A stretch of DNA of 64,000 bases from assembly GCA_963573385.1 (NCBI GenBank), contig CAUYLG010034763.1, positions 1 through 64,000 on the forward strand, given 5' to 3'. The notes under the pieces were generated by a model that was not told the DNA's origin, did not search any database, and worked only from the letters and a program-made list of their open reading frames with translations. Shown here one piece after another: positions 28,599-39,419 of the stretch (position 1 is its first letter; every line of letters starts with the position of its first letter). A program made the position numbers and the translations under genes. The DNA comes from Cacajao melanocephalus. Taxonomy: Eukaryota > Chordata > Mammalia > Primates > Pitheciidae.

Positions 28599-28873
28599 TT
28601 TTTTTTTTTTTTTTGAGATGGAGTTTTGCTCTTGTTGCCCAGGCTGGAGTGCAATGGCGCGATCTTAGCTCATCACAACCTCCACCTCCCGGGTTCAAGT
28701 GATTCTCTTGCCTCATGCCTCAACCTCCTGAGAAGCTGGGATTATAGGCATGTGCCATCACACTCAGCCAATTTTGTATTTTTAGTAGAGATGGGGTTTC
28801 TCCATGTTGGTCAGGCTGGTCTTCAACTCCTGACCTCAGATGATCTGCCTGCCTTGGCCTCCCAAAGTTCTGG
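28599..28873 (-). mobile_element. Alu element, 5'-truncated
   Basis: Poly-T, then GAGATGGAGTTTTGCTCTTG, through CTCCCAAAGTTCTGG. It stops short of the Alu 5' start. Confidence 0.92.
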
Positions 28874-28914
28874 CAACACCTAATTGTTAAATAAAATGCT
28901 TTTTTTTTTTTTTA

Positions 28915-29080
28915 AAGGCAATCTTGGGTAAATTACTTCACTTGAGCCATAGTTCATGTGGTTGTAAATGGGGACCCCACTTCCCACCTACGAAAGATAC
29001 CGTCAAGGTTAAAGGAGATGGATGAAAAGTTCAGAAAACAGTGTCTGGCACACAGCAGCTACTAACTACAGTTACTCTTT
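28915..29080 (+). mobile_element. MIR element
   Basis: CTTGGGTAAATTACTTCACT, GTAAATGGGGACCCCAC and GTGTCTGGCACACAGCAGC are forward MIR landmarks. It lies just beyond the inferred gene end. Confidence 0.7.
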
Positions 29081-29253
29081 CCTGAAATCAGTCTGGGATT
29101 CTATACAGAATTAGGCAGCTAAACAGTATTTAATACAAATCAAGGTCCTAAATGACCTGAAATAAATTCACATACAGACTGTTCCCATGTCAGATCATAA
29201 AAAATCTACAGTCACCTGACAACACCATTTCTTATGTGGACTTCTTTTAAACA

Positions 29254-29259
29254 TTTATT
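29254..29259 (-). terminator. Poly(A) signal AATAAA of the SIPA1-like gene
   Basis: On the minus strand a canonical AATAAA is followed, after about 20 nt, by the GT-rich sequence TGGTGTTGTCAGGTG, which fits a downstream element. Cleavage is therefore expected near 29235-29240. A second AATAAA at 29983-29988 lies upstream in the 3' UTR and could serve as a proximal alternative site. Confidence 0.75.
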
Positions 29260-29982
29260 AAAAAAGCAAAATGTATGTTCATCTCAAATATAACAGTTAA
29301 AAATGGTAAAGCAATACAAACAACGTGTTACTAGCAGCATCCAGTTGTTAGAATCTCCTCACCCTGCTTCTCGGTCTGATCTGTGCAAGCCCAGTCTCTT
29401 CTGAGCCTGCAACTACCTCTATCCCTCACTGTAGTGCAGGCCAAACCAAATTTTATAAAATTAACAATTTAAGGTTAAATAAGCTTAAATAAGGGTGTTA
29501 AATACAAGACACTTCATCAAAGCTTCTGTACAAAGATAAACAAATCTGGCATTGTACAAGTGGTTCTGCTGGCTCACAGCACACAGGGAAGTTTTAGTGA
29601 GTAAGCAGATTCACCCTCCTTTTTTTCCCAGCAGAACAACTATACAAACGTGAACTAAGAGTTGAAGTAACTACTGACAACTCGGTGAGCCATTTACAAG
29701 GCATATGTATCTTTTTTTTTTTTTAATCAGAACACTGTTAATATTCAGGCACCATTTGTTCCTGCAAATAAATAAGTCTCTAAGGTAACTGCATCTGAAC
29801 TAGTGTTAAACACATCAGTGCTTTTTTTTTTTTTTATCCCCCCCACAAAGCTTTTCCAACTATTTACTATGCCTCCTTTCTTATTGCTATGGTAATGTGG
29901 CTGTGGAAATAAAACTACTGTACATCCAAAAAAATAGAGCACCTTTAACATTAAAGTATATGTCTGATTATTTGTTTTCATG

Positions 29983-29988
29983 TTTATT
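29983..29988 (-). terminator. Possible proximal alternative poly(A) signal
   Basis: AATAAA on the minus strand lies about 370 nt after the stop codon, inside the inferred 3' UTR. The sequence just downstream is less clearly GT-rich than at the distal site. Use would give a 3' UTR about one third as long. Confidence 0.35.
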
Positions 29989-30359
29989 TTACAATACTAA
30001 AACCCAAACTATGGTAAATTGCTTTACGTCTCTACCAGATCACCTGATACATAGGAAATAAAACCAAGCCAGAGCATTGTTTTAGCAGAGTCTAAAAGAA
30101 AAAGGTCTCAACTATCGCCAGGGTTTACATTCATCTTCACACCAGGAGTTACATTCATTCATCTTCACATCAGCACTGCTCTCTGCTGTGGTTACCGAGA
30201 AAGAGTCGAGGCTCCCTATCCTGCTGTGGTGAATGGTGCTACACAGAATGGAACAGCAAAGACATCTACGATTGGCTGAAAGCACACATAAAAACCACAT
30301 TTGTGACTTCAAAGGACAAGAGGCATTTCCCAATGGTCCCTTGATGAGGTGTGGACTGG

Positions 30360-30506
30360 CTAAGATTTCTTGTCGATGGTGTTGAAAAACCATTCTGTGA
30401 ATTTCCGCAGCTGAGCGGTCGCGGTCTGGGACTCCTCCTGCAGCCTCATGTTGTCCTGTCTCAGGTGCTGCACTTCCGCCTGGAGAACGGCCTTGTCTTG
30501 TTTTTC
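30360..30506 (-). CDS. SIPA1L2: SIPA1-like protein 2, terminal coding exon with stop
   Basis: This is the coding part of the last exon. The acceptor is ...CTCTGACCAG and the stop is TAG at 30360-30362. It encodes 48 residues: [20 protein letters not shown], then [20 protein letters not shown] and FNTIDKKS. Leucines and valines continue the heptad register from the preceding exon, giving a coiled coil of about 60 residues that ends in an aromatic WFF cap. The frame stays open for 17 codons upstream of the acceptor and includes an ATG, but intron sequence there is not expected to be translated in the spliced mRNA. This exon is the clearest landmark for the gene family. Confidence 0.93.
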   Translation of the reverse strand, partial: EKQDKAVLQAEVQHLRQDNMRLQEESQTATAQLRKFTEWFFNTIDKKS

Positions 30507-33500
30507 CTGGTCAGAGTCGAAACAAACTGAGTCATGGAGACTGACAGATACAGTCATTCCTCCTAAGCTGGGCTATGAGCATCTTTTATTCTTATTTTTA
30601 CTTATTTGCTTTTTGAGGGGAGAAAGGGTGACTGTTCAGTGAGAGGACTTGCCTGATCCTGCTGTTGACAAAGGGATGGGAATGAACAACTCCACACACC
30701 CTGTTCTTTCATCCCACTCTGCTCCCAAGGGGAGCTAAGATGGAAGGGGTTAATCATAGTTTATATTACCCTCCATCCAAAAACAGGAGACTACAGTTAA
30801 AGGTAATACCCTTTGACAAATGCACAGGCTAAGTAAAAAATTGGTATCAGCATAGCTGTTACATATGTTTATAATAAAATATGTACTTAGGTCTTTCATT
30901 CCATCTTAAACTTTCCTGTTACACTATATTTCCATAATGACCCTTAAAGTCTGCCATTAAAAACTATGTAAAAATAATCAAGATTTTCAGAAGAATCACA
31001 TCTGGAGTTTCCAACATAGAGCAGCAAAAAACATACAGCACCAGTTTCAGGCCCCACCTGCTGAAAGGGATGCCTTCCCCCAAATGCATAGAGGGGTCAT
31101 CGTCAGATTGTAACTAACAATCGGTATTTTTGTAACGGAATCTAACTCGACCACTAATGTCACCAGATGCCACTGCAGCACTGAGCAGGGGCACTGAGTG
31201 AGGTGAGCGGACGCCCCCACCCTTGGCATGTCTGCTCCCGCCCTCAAGACTTCCTCGTTTCCTGATCCCTTCTGAGGCCCTCCCTAATACCACCTGCCTG
31301 GCCACTGACCTGAAAGACCCTGGTCCCCAGAGGAGGCCTGAATCATAGCTGGCGACTCACTTCACTGTAAGAAGCAACTGCAGTCCACCCTGGACACTGA
31401 CTCTCCCTGGACACGCCTCACCATGATTCTTGTTCCCAAGACAGTCTGAGTCCCACAGCTCAGAACATCTCTGCTGCAACTTAGCTGCCCACCTCACCAC
31501 ATCCCTGCAAACCTTTTATTGTGACCCACGGAACCTGGGTTCTGCCATGAAGACCTTATACACACTCAGTCTTTCCTCCTGAAATCCCTTTGTCTCCACG
31601 CTCTAAGTGAATCCTGGCTCCTTCCTGAGGACACTGTCAGCTCACTGCCGGGGTCGGGCAGGCAGACAGCGCATCCCTCATCGTTCAGGCCAGATCGCTG
31701 CTCCTTCCTACAATTCCAGCTCCTCTGGAAAACGTGCCATTAGGTCATGAGACCTGCTACCCTCCCTGGCTACAATTATCTACTGTATCCCCAGTTGCAA
31801 CCATCATTAAGGGAAGATTCTAGAACCTGATTTGCTCTTTTCTCCACACCCCACCCCATCATCTGTGTTGATGATTTCAAATCCACTGAGATGTTCCATC
31901 TGACACTTTGGCCATTCAGCCTCTCCGTCGCTTTCTCTCAGTGACCTTCAAATCCGGCCCTCCTCAACTCCCACTGTCATGCCCACATCCTATACCATGC
32001 TATTATCAATGACTGCACATCTTTCTAAAAGTTTCAAGTTCCTACTTCTTGGTCACTACTTCCTGTGTTTAAAAATGATTTCTCCAGTATCTATTCCTCC
32101 AGTAATGACAGAACCCATCAATATTACCAATCTTACTCTTATTTTCACTGCCCATCAACACCCCCACCCCCAGCCAGTCCCTAGCAGTGACATTATTTCT
32201 CTTCAACCGGCTTGGACTCTAGGTCCTTGGATTTATTCACGCCCTGTATACAGCCCAGGGTCCTTGTCTCTCTCTCCTCTTAATTTCCTGTCTAAACCTT
32301 AATACTGGCTAAATTCAAATCTCCAACGATTCTACACTTGCAACTTGAGATAGAGTGACCATCCACCCCAGCTTGCGTGGGACTTTGCTGGTTCTAGTAC
32401 GGAAAGTTCCATATCCTGGAAAATTTATCCATCCTGAGCAAACTGGGACAGCTGGTCACCCAAGCTGGGGAAAAAACACACAACCAAGAAAAGAGAAATC
32501 GCTTTAACTTATGCTCCAAATTCAAATGTGCTTTAGCTTTGTTTGGCAAGTCTCCTAAATATACCTGGATGGTTTACATGCTGCGGTATACCTGTATCCT
32601 CTATTCACAAAGCTCTTATACTCCTTCCCACCACTCACTCTCAGCTCATGACTAGAAAAAAAAGAAACAATCAGAGAAATCTGCCAACATCTCTGTCTGG
32701 ACTATATGTATGTGAATGAACGTGTGCATATATGAACACACGCACACGCACACATACTCTGCTCTGCTCTGGTAACTGTGTGTGAGCTGTCCCCATTCCT
32801 ATCCAAGGCCAGCTCCCTCCTTGTGACTAGATCAGAACTCCACCCACCTGCTCTTCACTCTCATCATGATTTCCCTCCCAACTGAATCCTTTCCTCAGCT
32901 TCTCACCAGCTACGATTTCTCCCTTCTTCAAAAGCCAAACCAAATCATCACAACAGAAACCTTCCTGTGACACCCTCCTGCTTGCTACTGCACCCCGCCC
33001 CCCCATTTCTGTTTCCCTGGACAGCCAAGTGGCTCTCTAAACAGGGCTGATGGAACAGAGCTCAGCAAGTATTTGTGGGATACAGGATTTAATTTCTTTT
33101 GAGGACAGAGCATGCGCAGGTTGATGTGTAGAGCAGAAGTTCTGAGTACTGTGAAGTTGTCTCAGGCAGAGGACAGGACTCATAGAGACCAGGCTTTCTG
33201 GCAATAATGGACTCCTCTGAGGTCACCTCATACAGAGTTGGTGCAATTGATAACTCACTGAACTAAAAAATGCTGGCTTCTACTTCACCATGGTTCTACT
33301 TCACAGTGAAGACTGGCCACATCGTAGGCTCATTCTCATTTACTCATATCCGTCAAGATCCCTGCACCCCGCAAAATAAAATACATCAGCTGCAGGTCCG
33401 CAGATGGAGTGAGACCTCAGGAGCATCTGTTTCTATTTATCATTGGTTTGTGTAGGGCAGTTTCCTTTCCTGAGTCTCTTCAATTTATTTGTAGTAGTTA

Positions 33501-33556
33501 TAAAAGGTTGATTTTGTAAGAGAAAGAGTTCTGATTATGCTCTTCCAATACATTAC
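30507..33556 (-). other. Intron between the penultimate and terminal exons
   Basis: GT-AG intron of about 3.0 kb. Most of it looks unique or is too old to classify. It contains an inverted-repeat element at 32355-32459, a short CA-rich stretch near 32740 and pyrimidine-rich blocks at 31400-32300. The ORFs in it have no splice-consistent homology to anything I recognise. Confidence 0.6.
32355..32459. repeat. Short inverted-repeat (MITE-like) element in an intron
   Basis: Two inverted arms of 22 bp, at 32355-32376 (GTGACCATCC...) and 32438-32459 (...AGCTGGTCAC), match at 17 of 22 positions when one is reverse-complemented. They enclose about 60 bp. This is the form of an old non-autonomous DNA transposon. 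I do not name the family. Confidence 0.5.
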
Positions 33557-33638
33557 CTTACGAAGGTCAGTCTGGAGTTGTCGAAGAATTAATTCCAGCT
33601 GATTAACTTTACCCGTCAGTGTTGATGGAGAACGCTCC
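33557..33638 (-). CDS. SIPA1L2: SIPA1-like protein 2, coiled-coil exon (penultimate)
   Basis: This 82-nt exon has an acceptor ending TTTGCTAG and a GTAATG donor (phase 2 to 0). It is too short to stand out as an ORF but fits the splice frame exactly. It encodes ERSPSTLTGKVNQLELILRQ followed by LQTDLRK. The heptad spacing of V, L, L, L and L starts the C-terminal coiled coil. In the family, this leucine-zipper-like coil is reported to mediate self-association and binding to Fezzin-type postsynaptic scaffold proteins. The serine-proline before the coil is a possible proline-directed phosphosite. Confidence 0.9.
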
Positions 33639-34620
33639 CTAGCAAATAAGGATAGAATTAGAAAGACTTAAGAGAGTCAATTCAGCATTTTTGTTAGTCA
33701 AGTTTTCACTCAAAAAAATTATTTCATGAGCTTAGAGCCCAGCAAGCAGATATATTATATTATGTCAGATTGGGAAAGTGTCCATATTGCTGCTCTAGTG
33801 GAAAACCCATTTTGGGACTTCACTGATTTAAAAAGAGATTCAGAATCTCTATAGATATAAAGGTTGGTAGGAAAACAAAAGATACATTATTTAAATTAGT
33901 TTAGCCAATTGGGACAACAAGGTAGACCCAAATGAAGTCCTGGGAACCAAATAATCAATTCCCCCAATTTCCCTTTCCCAATGATGACAGTATTATGAAG
34001 CTCATTACCAATGTGAACATGGAAATTAACGAAGTTAATTCCAACTTCTATATTCAGTTCATACAGAAGTTAGAATTAAGAATGGATGACACAGGTAAAG
34101 AATACACATTTTATGGGGAATGAACATGTTATAAATATAGGGAAAAGAGTGGGGTGTTCCCAACATATTTCAATGGAGGGCATGAGGCCGGATCAAGGAT
34201 CAAGTTCTGGGAGGAGCCATGCCCTGGGCTTGTCAGCATGTGCAGCTTGGCAGGTGGAAGGCCAATCAGGGAGTTATCCCTGCCTGGTGCTGTTGCAGTA
34301 ATTTGGCAGCAGACGCTGACCCTGAGGCCCCTTCTTGCCCTCTCTGACAGTGAGGCTAGTCACCGTGGGCACAGGGTCACAAGTCTTGGCAGGCAGGGTG
34401 TGCCCATGGAGCAGAGTGGTCATGCAGCCAAGCGTGGTCTTCAACAGCAGGGCACGGAGCCCAGTCAGTCCAACTCAGTCCCTTCTTTGGATTCTTCAAG
34501 GTTGGGAAAGGGCACGGTGGAATATGGTCGCCTGCCTGGCTCAAGGTTAGCCAGTTAGCCGAATCTTTGCTAATCATGCCTGGAACGGCAGGAGTGGGGG
34601 GTCCACAGGGGCTCACATAC
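33639..34620 (-). other. Intron between the 124-nt and 82-nt exons
   Basis: GT-AG intron of about 1.0 kb. It has an AT-rich part next to the 82-nt exon (33640-34170) and a GC-richer part (34170-34620). No repeat is recognised and no gene is seen. The plus-strand ORFs here are non-coding chance frames. Confidence 0.55.
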
Positions 34621-34744
34621 CCAGTTGTGTCCATGAACTCTTTGCCACTGCCTGGATCTACACACAAGGGCAGTTCTTGGGCCCCTTCCAGGTCCTGCCC
34701 ATGCTGCATATCTGTCAGGGTGCAGAAGGATGCCACCCTCTGGT
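34621..34744 (-). CDS. SIPA1L2: SIPA1-like protein 2, internal coding exon (3rd from the 3' end)
   Basis: The 124-nt exon follows the acceptor TCCCCTCCCCAG and ends before a GTATGT donor (phase 1 to 2). It completes an aspartate codon and then encodes QRVASFCTLTDMQHGQDLEG, AQELPLCVDPGSGKEFMDTT, and two bases of the next glycine. The segment is probably a disordered linker that brings the chain up to the coiled coil. It contains two cysteines and no recognised catalytic motif. The phase fits both neighbours exactly. Same-strand ORFs extending beyond either end run into intron. Confidence 0.9.
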
Positions 34745-35297
34745 CTGGGGAGGGGAGAAACACACACAGAAAGAAGGGTTAGTAATCACTGCAAGGCAAT
34801 GTTTCTTTGTGGGAAGGCAGTAGCTAAATAAAATCTTTTCCCCCCTTCAAATCAGTTACTGCCTTGTTTTGAAACAAAATGAAGAAAAACAAATTCAGGC
34901 AAGCTGCTGAGAAGGAGAAAGCATGGAGATTGGCTGTCCTTCTCCTGGGCTGTATGGCCTATGCACATCACAGCCATGGGGACAATTAGCAGACACGGGA
35001 TTTGCTAAAGCCAATTTGCTTTCTTCTTTCCACATCCCAAGGAATGCAAAAGCTGCTGGCTATGCGTGAAATAATAGTTGGATAATGACTCAACTGACAG
35101 AACCAAGGAGAGGGACCTCTCTCTCAAGTTCTCCCCAAACTCGGAGAAGGTTCTTGAGACAGAACAGCCAGGGCTGTAGTCCCGCTGTGCACCCCCAACC
35201 CTCAGAGCAGGAATAACCATGCAGACGTGCAGACACATGAAATATACAGAAAAGGTCACAGGATATCAGGAGCCAACGAGCAGCCCCAGACAATCAC
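34745..35297 (-). other. Intron between the 54-nt and 124-nt exons
   Basis: GT-AG intron of 553 bp, the shortest in the visible gene. It starts at the GTGATT donor and ends in the CCCTCCCCAG acceptor. No repeat or other feature is recognised. Confidence 0.55.
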
Positions 35298-35351
35298 CTA
35301 GATAGGACGTGTGGTGACAGAGCAGCCCCAGTTCTTCATCTGAGTCAAGAC
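35298..35351 (-). CDS. SIPA1L2: SIPA1-like protein 2, 54-nt small coding exon (4th from the 3' end)
   Basis: This small exon lies between an acceptor ending TTATTTCAG and a GTGATT donor, which is weaker than the gene's GTAAGT donor. It is exactly 54 nt and phase 1 at both ends. With its neighbours it encodes GLDSDEELGLLCHHTSYL, an acidic patch followed by CHH. Joining the flanking exons directly also keeps the frame (AFE to DQRV), so inclusion and skipping are both coding-compatible. I recall this segment in full-length SIPA1L proteins, which supports its being a real exon. Its short length and modest donor make it a good cassette-exon candidate; that is inference. Confidence 0.8.
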   Translation of the reverse strand, partial: VLTQMKNWGCSVTTRPI

Positions 35352-37784
35352 CTGAAATAAGATTTAGAATTTTCCTATGAACAGGAGTATCTCTCTGTAC
35401 TTGAGAATCTCTGGGGCCCACACAAGGCTCATAAAATGTGGTTATGTGAAGTACGGGGTGTGGGTGTGTTTGATGGACCAGGGGAAACCCTTGAGAGCCA
35501 GTACCATGTAACGCCAATGCGATGAGACAACACATTGCATGTTTGTTTTCACTGTTGGTTGGAAGCAGGGCTGTAGTGTACAACAAAGACACGTGGTATG
35601 CCATATACACATGGATCCAACCATGAGCATACACCACAATTGTGGGCTTACTTAAATGACTCACTCCACAAATGCAAAGAGAGAGGTGGTGAGAGAGACT
35701 AGCTAAGTAATCTCACTAGAAACTCTTAAAGGAAGATCCGAGGGGCACAGTATTTATAGCAGTAGTACCAATGATCAGTATGACTACAATGCCTTATCTT
35801 AGCACAAGGACATTTCTATTTTTGGCACTAGGAGCTTAACATTCAATGTTTTAAGAGGTAGGAAGGAAAGGGAATAGAATAGTCTTAAGAATGGGTGCCA
35901 GACTGGCCTGGCGCTGGGGACTGAGTGCTGACCAAGAACAGTAATCCAGAAATGTGAATGGCATGCAGAAAAATATTCTGTTTTTGAACCACACGGAAGT
36001 GAGAACCAAGCAATCTATTCAATGATCACTCCCCCCACCCAATTCCCTGGAGTCTCTCTGCTTTCTGAGCACATATATATATCTAGAGTAGGAACTGAGA
36101 TATATAGCAGGTGTGTTAGTGCTATGGCAGTCCTTTTCCTATGAATTGATTAATGCTGGAGAGACTGCACGTGGGTCTGTCTCAGGGGTGCTCTGTTCTT
36201 AATTTACCCCACTCTGCCTCCCTCTGGCTGCTGGACGAGCCTCCTAATGAGACTACCTGCTTGTTTGCTTTATGGCAGGTCATATACTTCCAGTTAATTA
36301 AAAAGGATGGTGACAATGAAGCTGCCAGGACACATGAAGGAAAGCCAAGGCTGTAAGCTGTGGCCATGGTGCAAAAGGTACCATCAGGGCCCTGACAGAG
36401 GCCTGGGCCCTCCTGAGGGCACCCAGCTACTGATCACACTGACAGTTCTCCATCCACGTGACCCCCTTTGCTGACACACCTGCCCTAGGCAGGCAGATGT
36501 CTTTCAACTACCTTTCTCTAAAGCTCCACACATCAAATCTTTTGTAAGATGATAAACATTCTGTAACTATACATTCCTGAGAGAGAATCATATTACCAAT
36601 TTGGTACTGCATAGTAGGCTTTTTGCCTAAAGTAATTTGCAATTTAATTAAGATCAACAGCATAATTGGGGCCCTGCCAACTTCTACATATGATGTGATG
36701 TGCACAGCAGAGCTGGGGGCAGAATCCTGGCTGGGCTTGAGCTGCTCTAGGGGATGGGGGGAGGCCTGGGCTGCAATGGTGTCCAACATAACCAACCCTC
36801 TGTTCTGTAAAGGGCCCAGAATATGGGAACACATCACATTTGAAAAAATCATTAGGAAATATATTTTTATTCCACAGTGACTTTAACTATTGACCAGAAA
36901 AGAAATGGAAAAGAAAAAGGATAAAGAGTTTGTCTAACTTTGTAAGAGTTTCATTGGCTCACCCTCATTTTATGCAAGCCAGTGATAATTCAGTTACCTT
37001 TCTATCTTTCTTAATATATTTGGGTCTGATGGTCAAGTCTAAATACATGGATGAACATGCCTCAGCTTCCTTCATCTGTTTTTACCTTAATTGATAAAAT
37101 ACCCACGTATTTAACAGAAACCAGAATTTGCTACCAGCAGTCATTCAGACATGCTCTGGGGAGAAACAGGGTCCTACTGGTCAGGAGGCAAGAAGTCAAA
37201 ACTAGAGTTTTGCTAGCAATGTAATTTCACAAACAGGATTTCACTTTGGATTTGAAAAGCTTGGGCGGCTGAAATACAAACAGAATGCTGCTACTTAATT
37301 AAGTATAGACACTAACCTACTTTATAAAATAGCTAATCTTAGAGACAGTCTCCAGTGGAAGATTTATGCCCCTACAGCTTATTTCCGTGATGATAAATAT
37401 TCAATAATCAAGTGATTACTGAGATAGAACCAAATGGCACAAACAAAACCATCAGAAAAGACAGGCACAAGAGCAGGAACTTCATGTGCAGTTGGTACAG
37501 AGCCAATCACCCACATTCCACATGTGTAGACTCTCCCATTTTCTTTCCTGTTCTTTCCAGTTCTAGCAGATCTGGCTAAGGTGGAACACTGGGGATGGCT
37601 GACAGACAAAACAATCCATCCTTTAAAATAATCTTTTTAAAAAACCTTCTTATTTTTAGTACATTTAGCACTAAACAAGAAAATGAATAGTCAACAGGCT
37701 ATTCCATATCCTAGAGCTGAGATGGCAAAACAGATGACCGCAAGTCACTCCCATGACCCTGTCTAGGATCCCTACAGCACCAGT

Positions 37785-37908
37785 AACATAAGGCCAAGGC
37801 TGGATCGGTGGGGTTGAATGGTCCGATCAACACGTCATGTCTGTTAAACATAAGGCCAAGGCTGGATCGGTGGGGTTGAATGGTCTGATCAATGCGTCAT
37901 GTCTGTCG
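37785..37908. repeat. 62-bp tandem duplication (two copies)
   Basis: Copy 1 is 37785-37846 and copy 2 is 37847-37908, directly adjacent. Both begin AACATAAGGCCAAGGC and include CGGTGGGGTTGAATGG. They differ at about five positions, mostly C/T or A/G changes. It is a two-copy minisatellite within an intron. Confidence 0.9.
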
Positions 37909-38468
37909 AGGGTGAGGAATAGAACAATAGTACCTGCCCCAGATACTTTCCAAATGGGACATTCAAGTACCAGGCTAGATTAAACCTATTTCCACAACAC
38001 TGTTCTAATATGTCTTTGTTAGAACTGCAAACTAAAGACAAAGTAGGGCTTTGTGGCTGCATGTAGAAAATTAAAAGTTTTGCTTCTGACACCTATGCTT
38101 TTTGCATTGCAGAAAACGGACTTAACTGGCCACTAGGAAAGGGGAAAAAAAAAAGGCTGCACTGTATTATTTTCCACCTAAAATTCTCTGGTTTAGGCCT
38201 TTGGAAGCCTATCCATGCATGTAGAAAGATAATGGTCTAGTATCTGCCTATGAATAATTAACAAGAAAAAGTCCTGAAATTATTCTTTATTTAAGAAACA
38301 ACTATTGCATTGGCCTGAAACTATTTTAATTTACTTGTGAGATAATTTAAATGGATTTACTATTCCAAATTTGACTTTGCATTTTTCATCCATGTAGTAG
38401 TCATTTTTCTTTCCATTTTTTTCACTAATTATGTTACCATTAACTCACATTTTGTTATATTTGTATAT

Positions 38469-38493
38469 ACTCTCTCTCTCTCTCTCTCTCTCA
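38469..38493. repeat. (TC)n dinucleotide repeat
   Basis: About a dozen uninterrupted TC units in an intron. Confidence 0.9.
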
Positions 38494-39419
38494 CATAGTG
38501 GTCAAATATCAGTAACTATAACAACTTTATCAACTTAAGCTGAAGCTTCATAACAGAAAACATTCTCATCATGAAAAATGATACTTATTACACTCTGTTT
38601 AAGAAACCAAGGGCCTATAGAACACAACAAATTAAAGATACTGACACTGAATTTTTGGAAAATGTGCTTATGTGGAACATTTCATTGCCACAGTGGTGCC
38701 TGGCATGTGAACTGTTAACTCTGCATGCGTCTTTCACATTCATATTTGTGCAGAAGCACACACACATACACGCGCCCAAACAGCTACAGAAAGATGGCAA
38801 TTTCCACCACCAACGGGGAAGGCATGGAAACCTAGGAAAGCAGCCCTTCATGGGGTGGGGACATGGAATCCAGAGTCTAAGATGATTAGTTGATCATTTT
38901 ACCTTTGAAGCCTATGTTCACTGAAAACAACATTATCCATTTAACAAATGCTAAAAACACATCAGCTGCCTCTTTCTGATATTCTGATGAATGAGAGCTA
39001 CTCCAAATCTTAGAGCTTTTGAAGAGACTGCACTTCCCTTCCCCAGCTTCACTATTTGACCCACAGCCAGGTTTTCTAGTTGGGTTTGTTCCCATTACCA
39101 TGTTTAAGGGGGGATGAAAGCTATTATATATATCATCAGGTACCCCCAAACTTGACATGATTCTACATAACAAACGGTATGATAAGCACTGCAGGGTGGC
39201 AAAACAATGATCTTATTGAACTAGATAGACCATCAATTTTACTTAGGAATTCTGACATGTAAAAGGGACACATCTTGCCTTCCACCAAACAAAAGAACCG
39301 CATACATTAACACAAAGTCTAAAATGTGACTTAGTCACCTTTTCGAACTTGACCTTCACAGTATGGGGGAGGCACAGGGAATCCAACTTACTTTGCCTTC
39401 TTAGACCTATGAAGGACTT

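Larger units (their letters stand above)
29236..30359 (-). other. SIPA1L2: 3' untranslated region of the SIPA1-like gene
   Basis: The region between the TAG stop and the inferred cleavage site has no continuing frame and is moderately AT-rich. On the transcript strand it contains two A-runs of 13-14 (opposite T-runs at 29712-29724 and 29822-29835), a C/G-run beside the second, and a cluster of three AUUUA motifs opposite 29476-29503. I see no recent interspersed repeat in it. The 3' boundary is inferred from the poly(A) signal, so the last 10-20 bases are uncertain. Confidence 0.75.
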
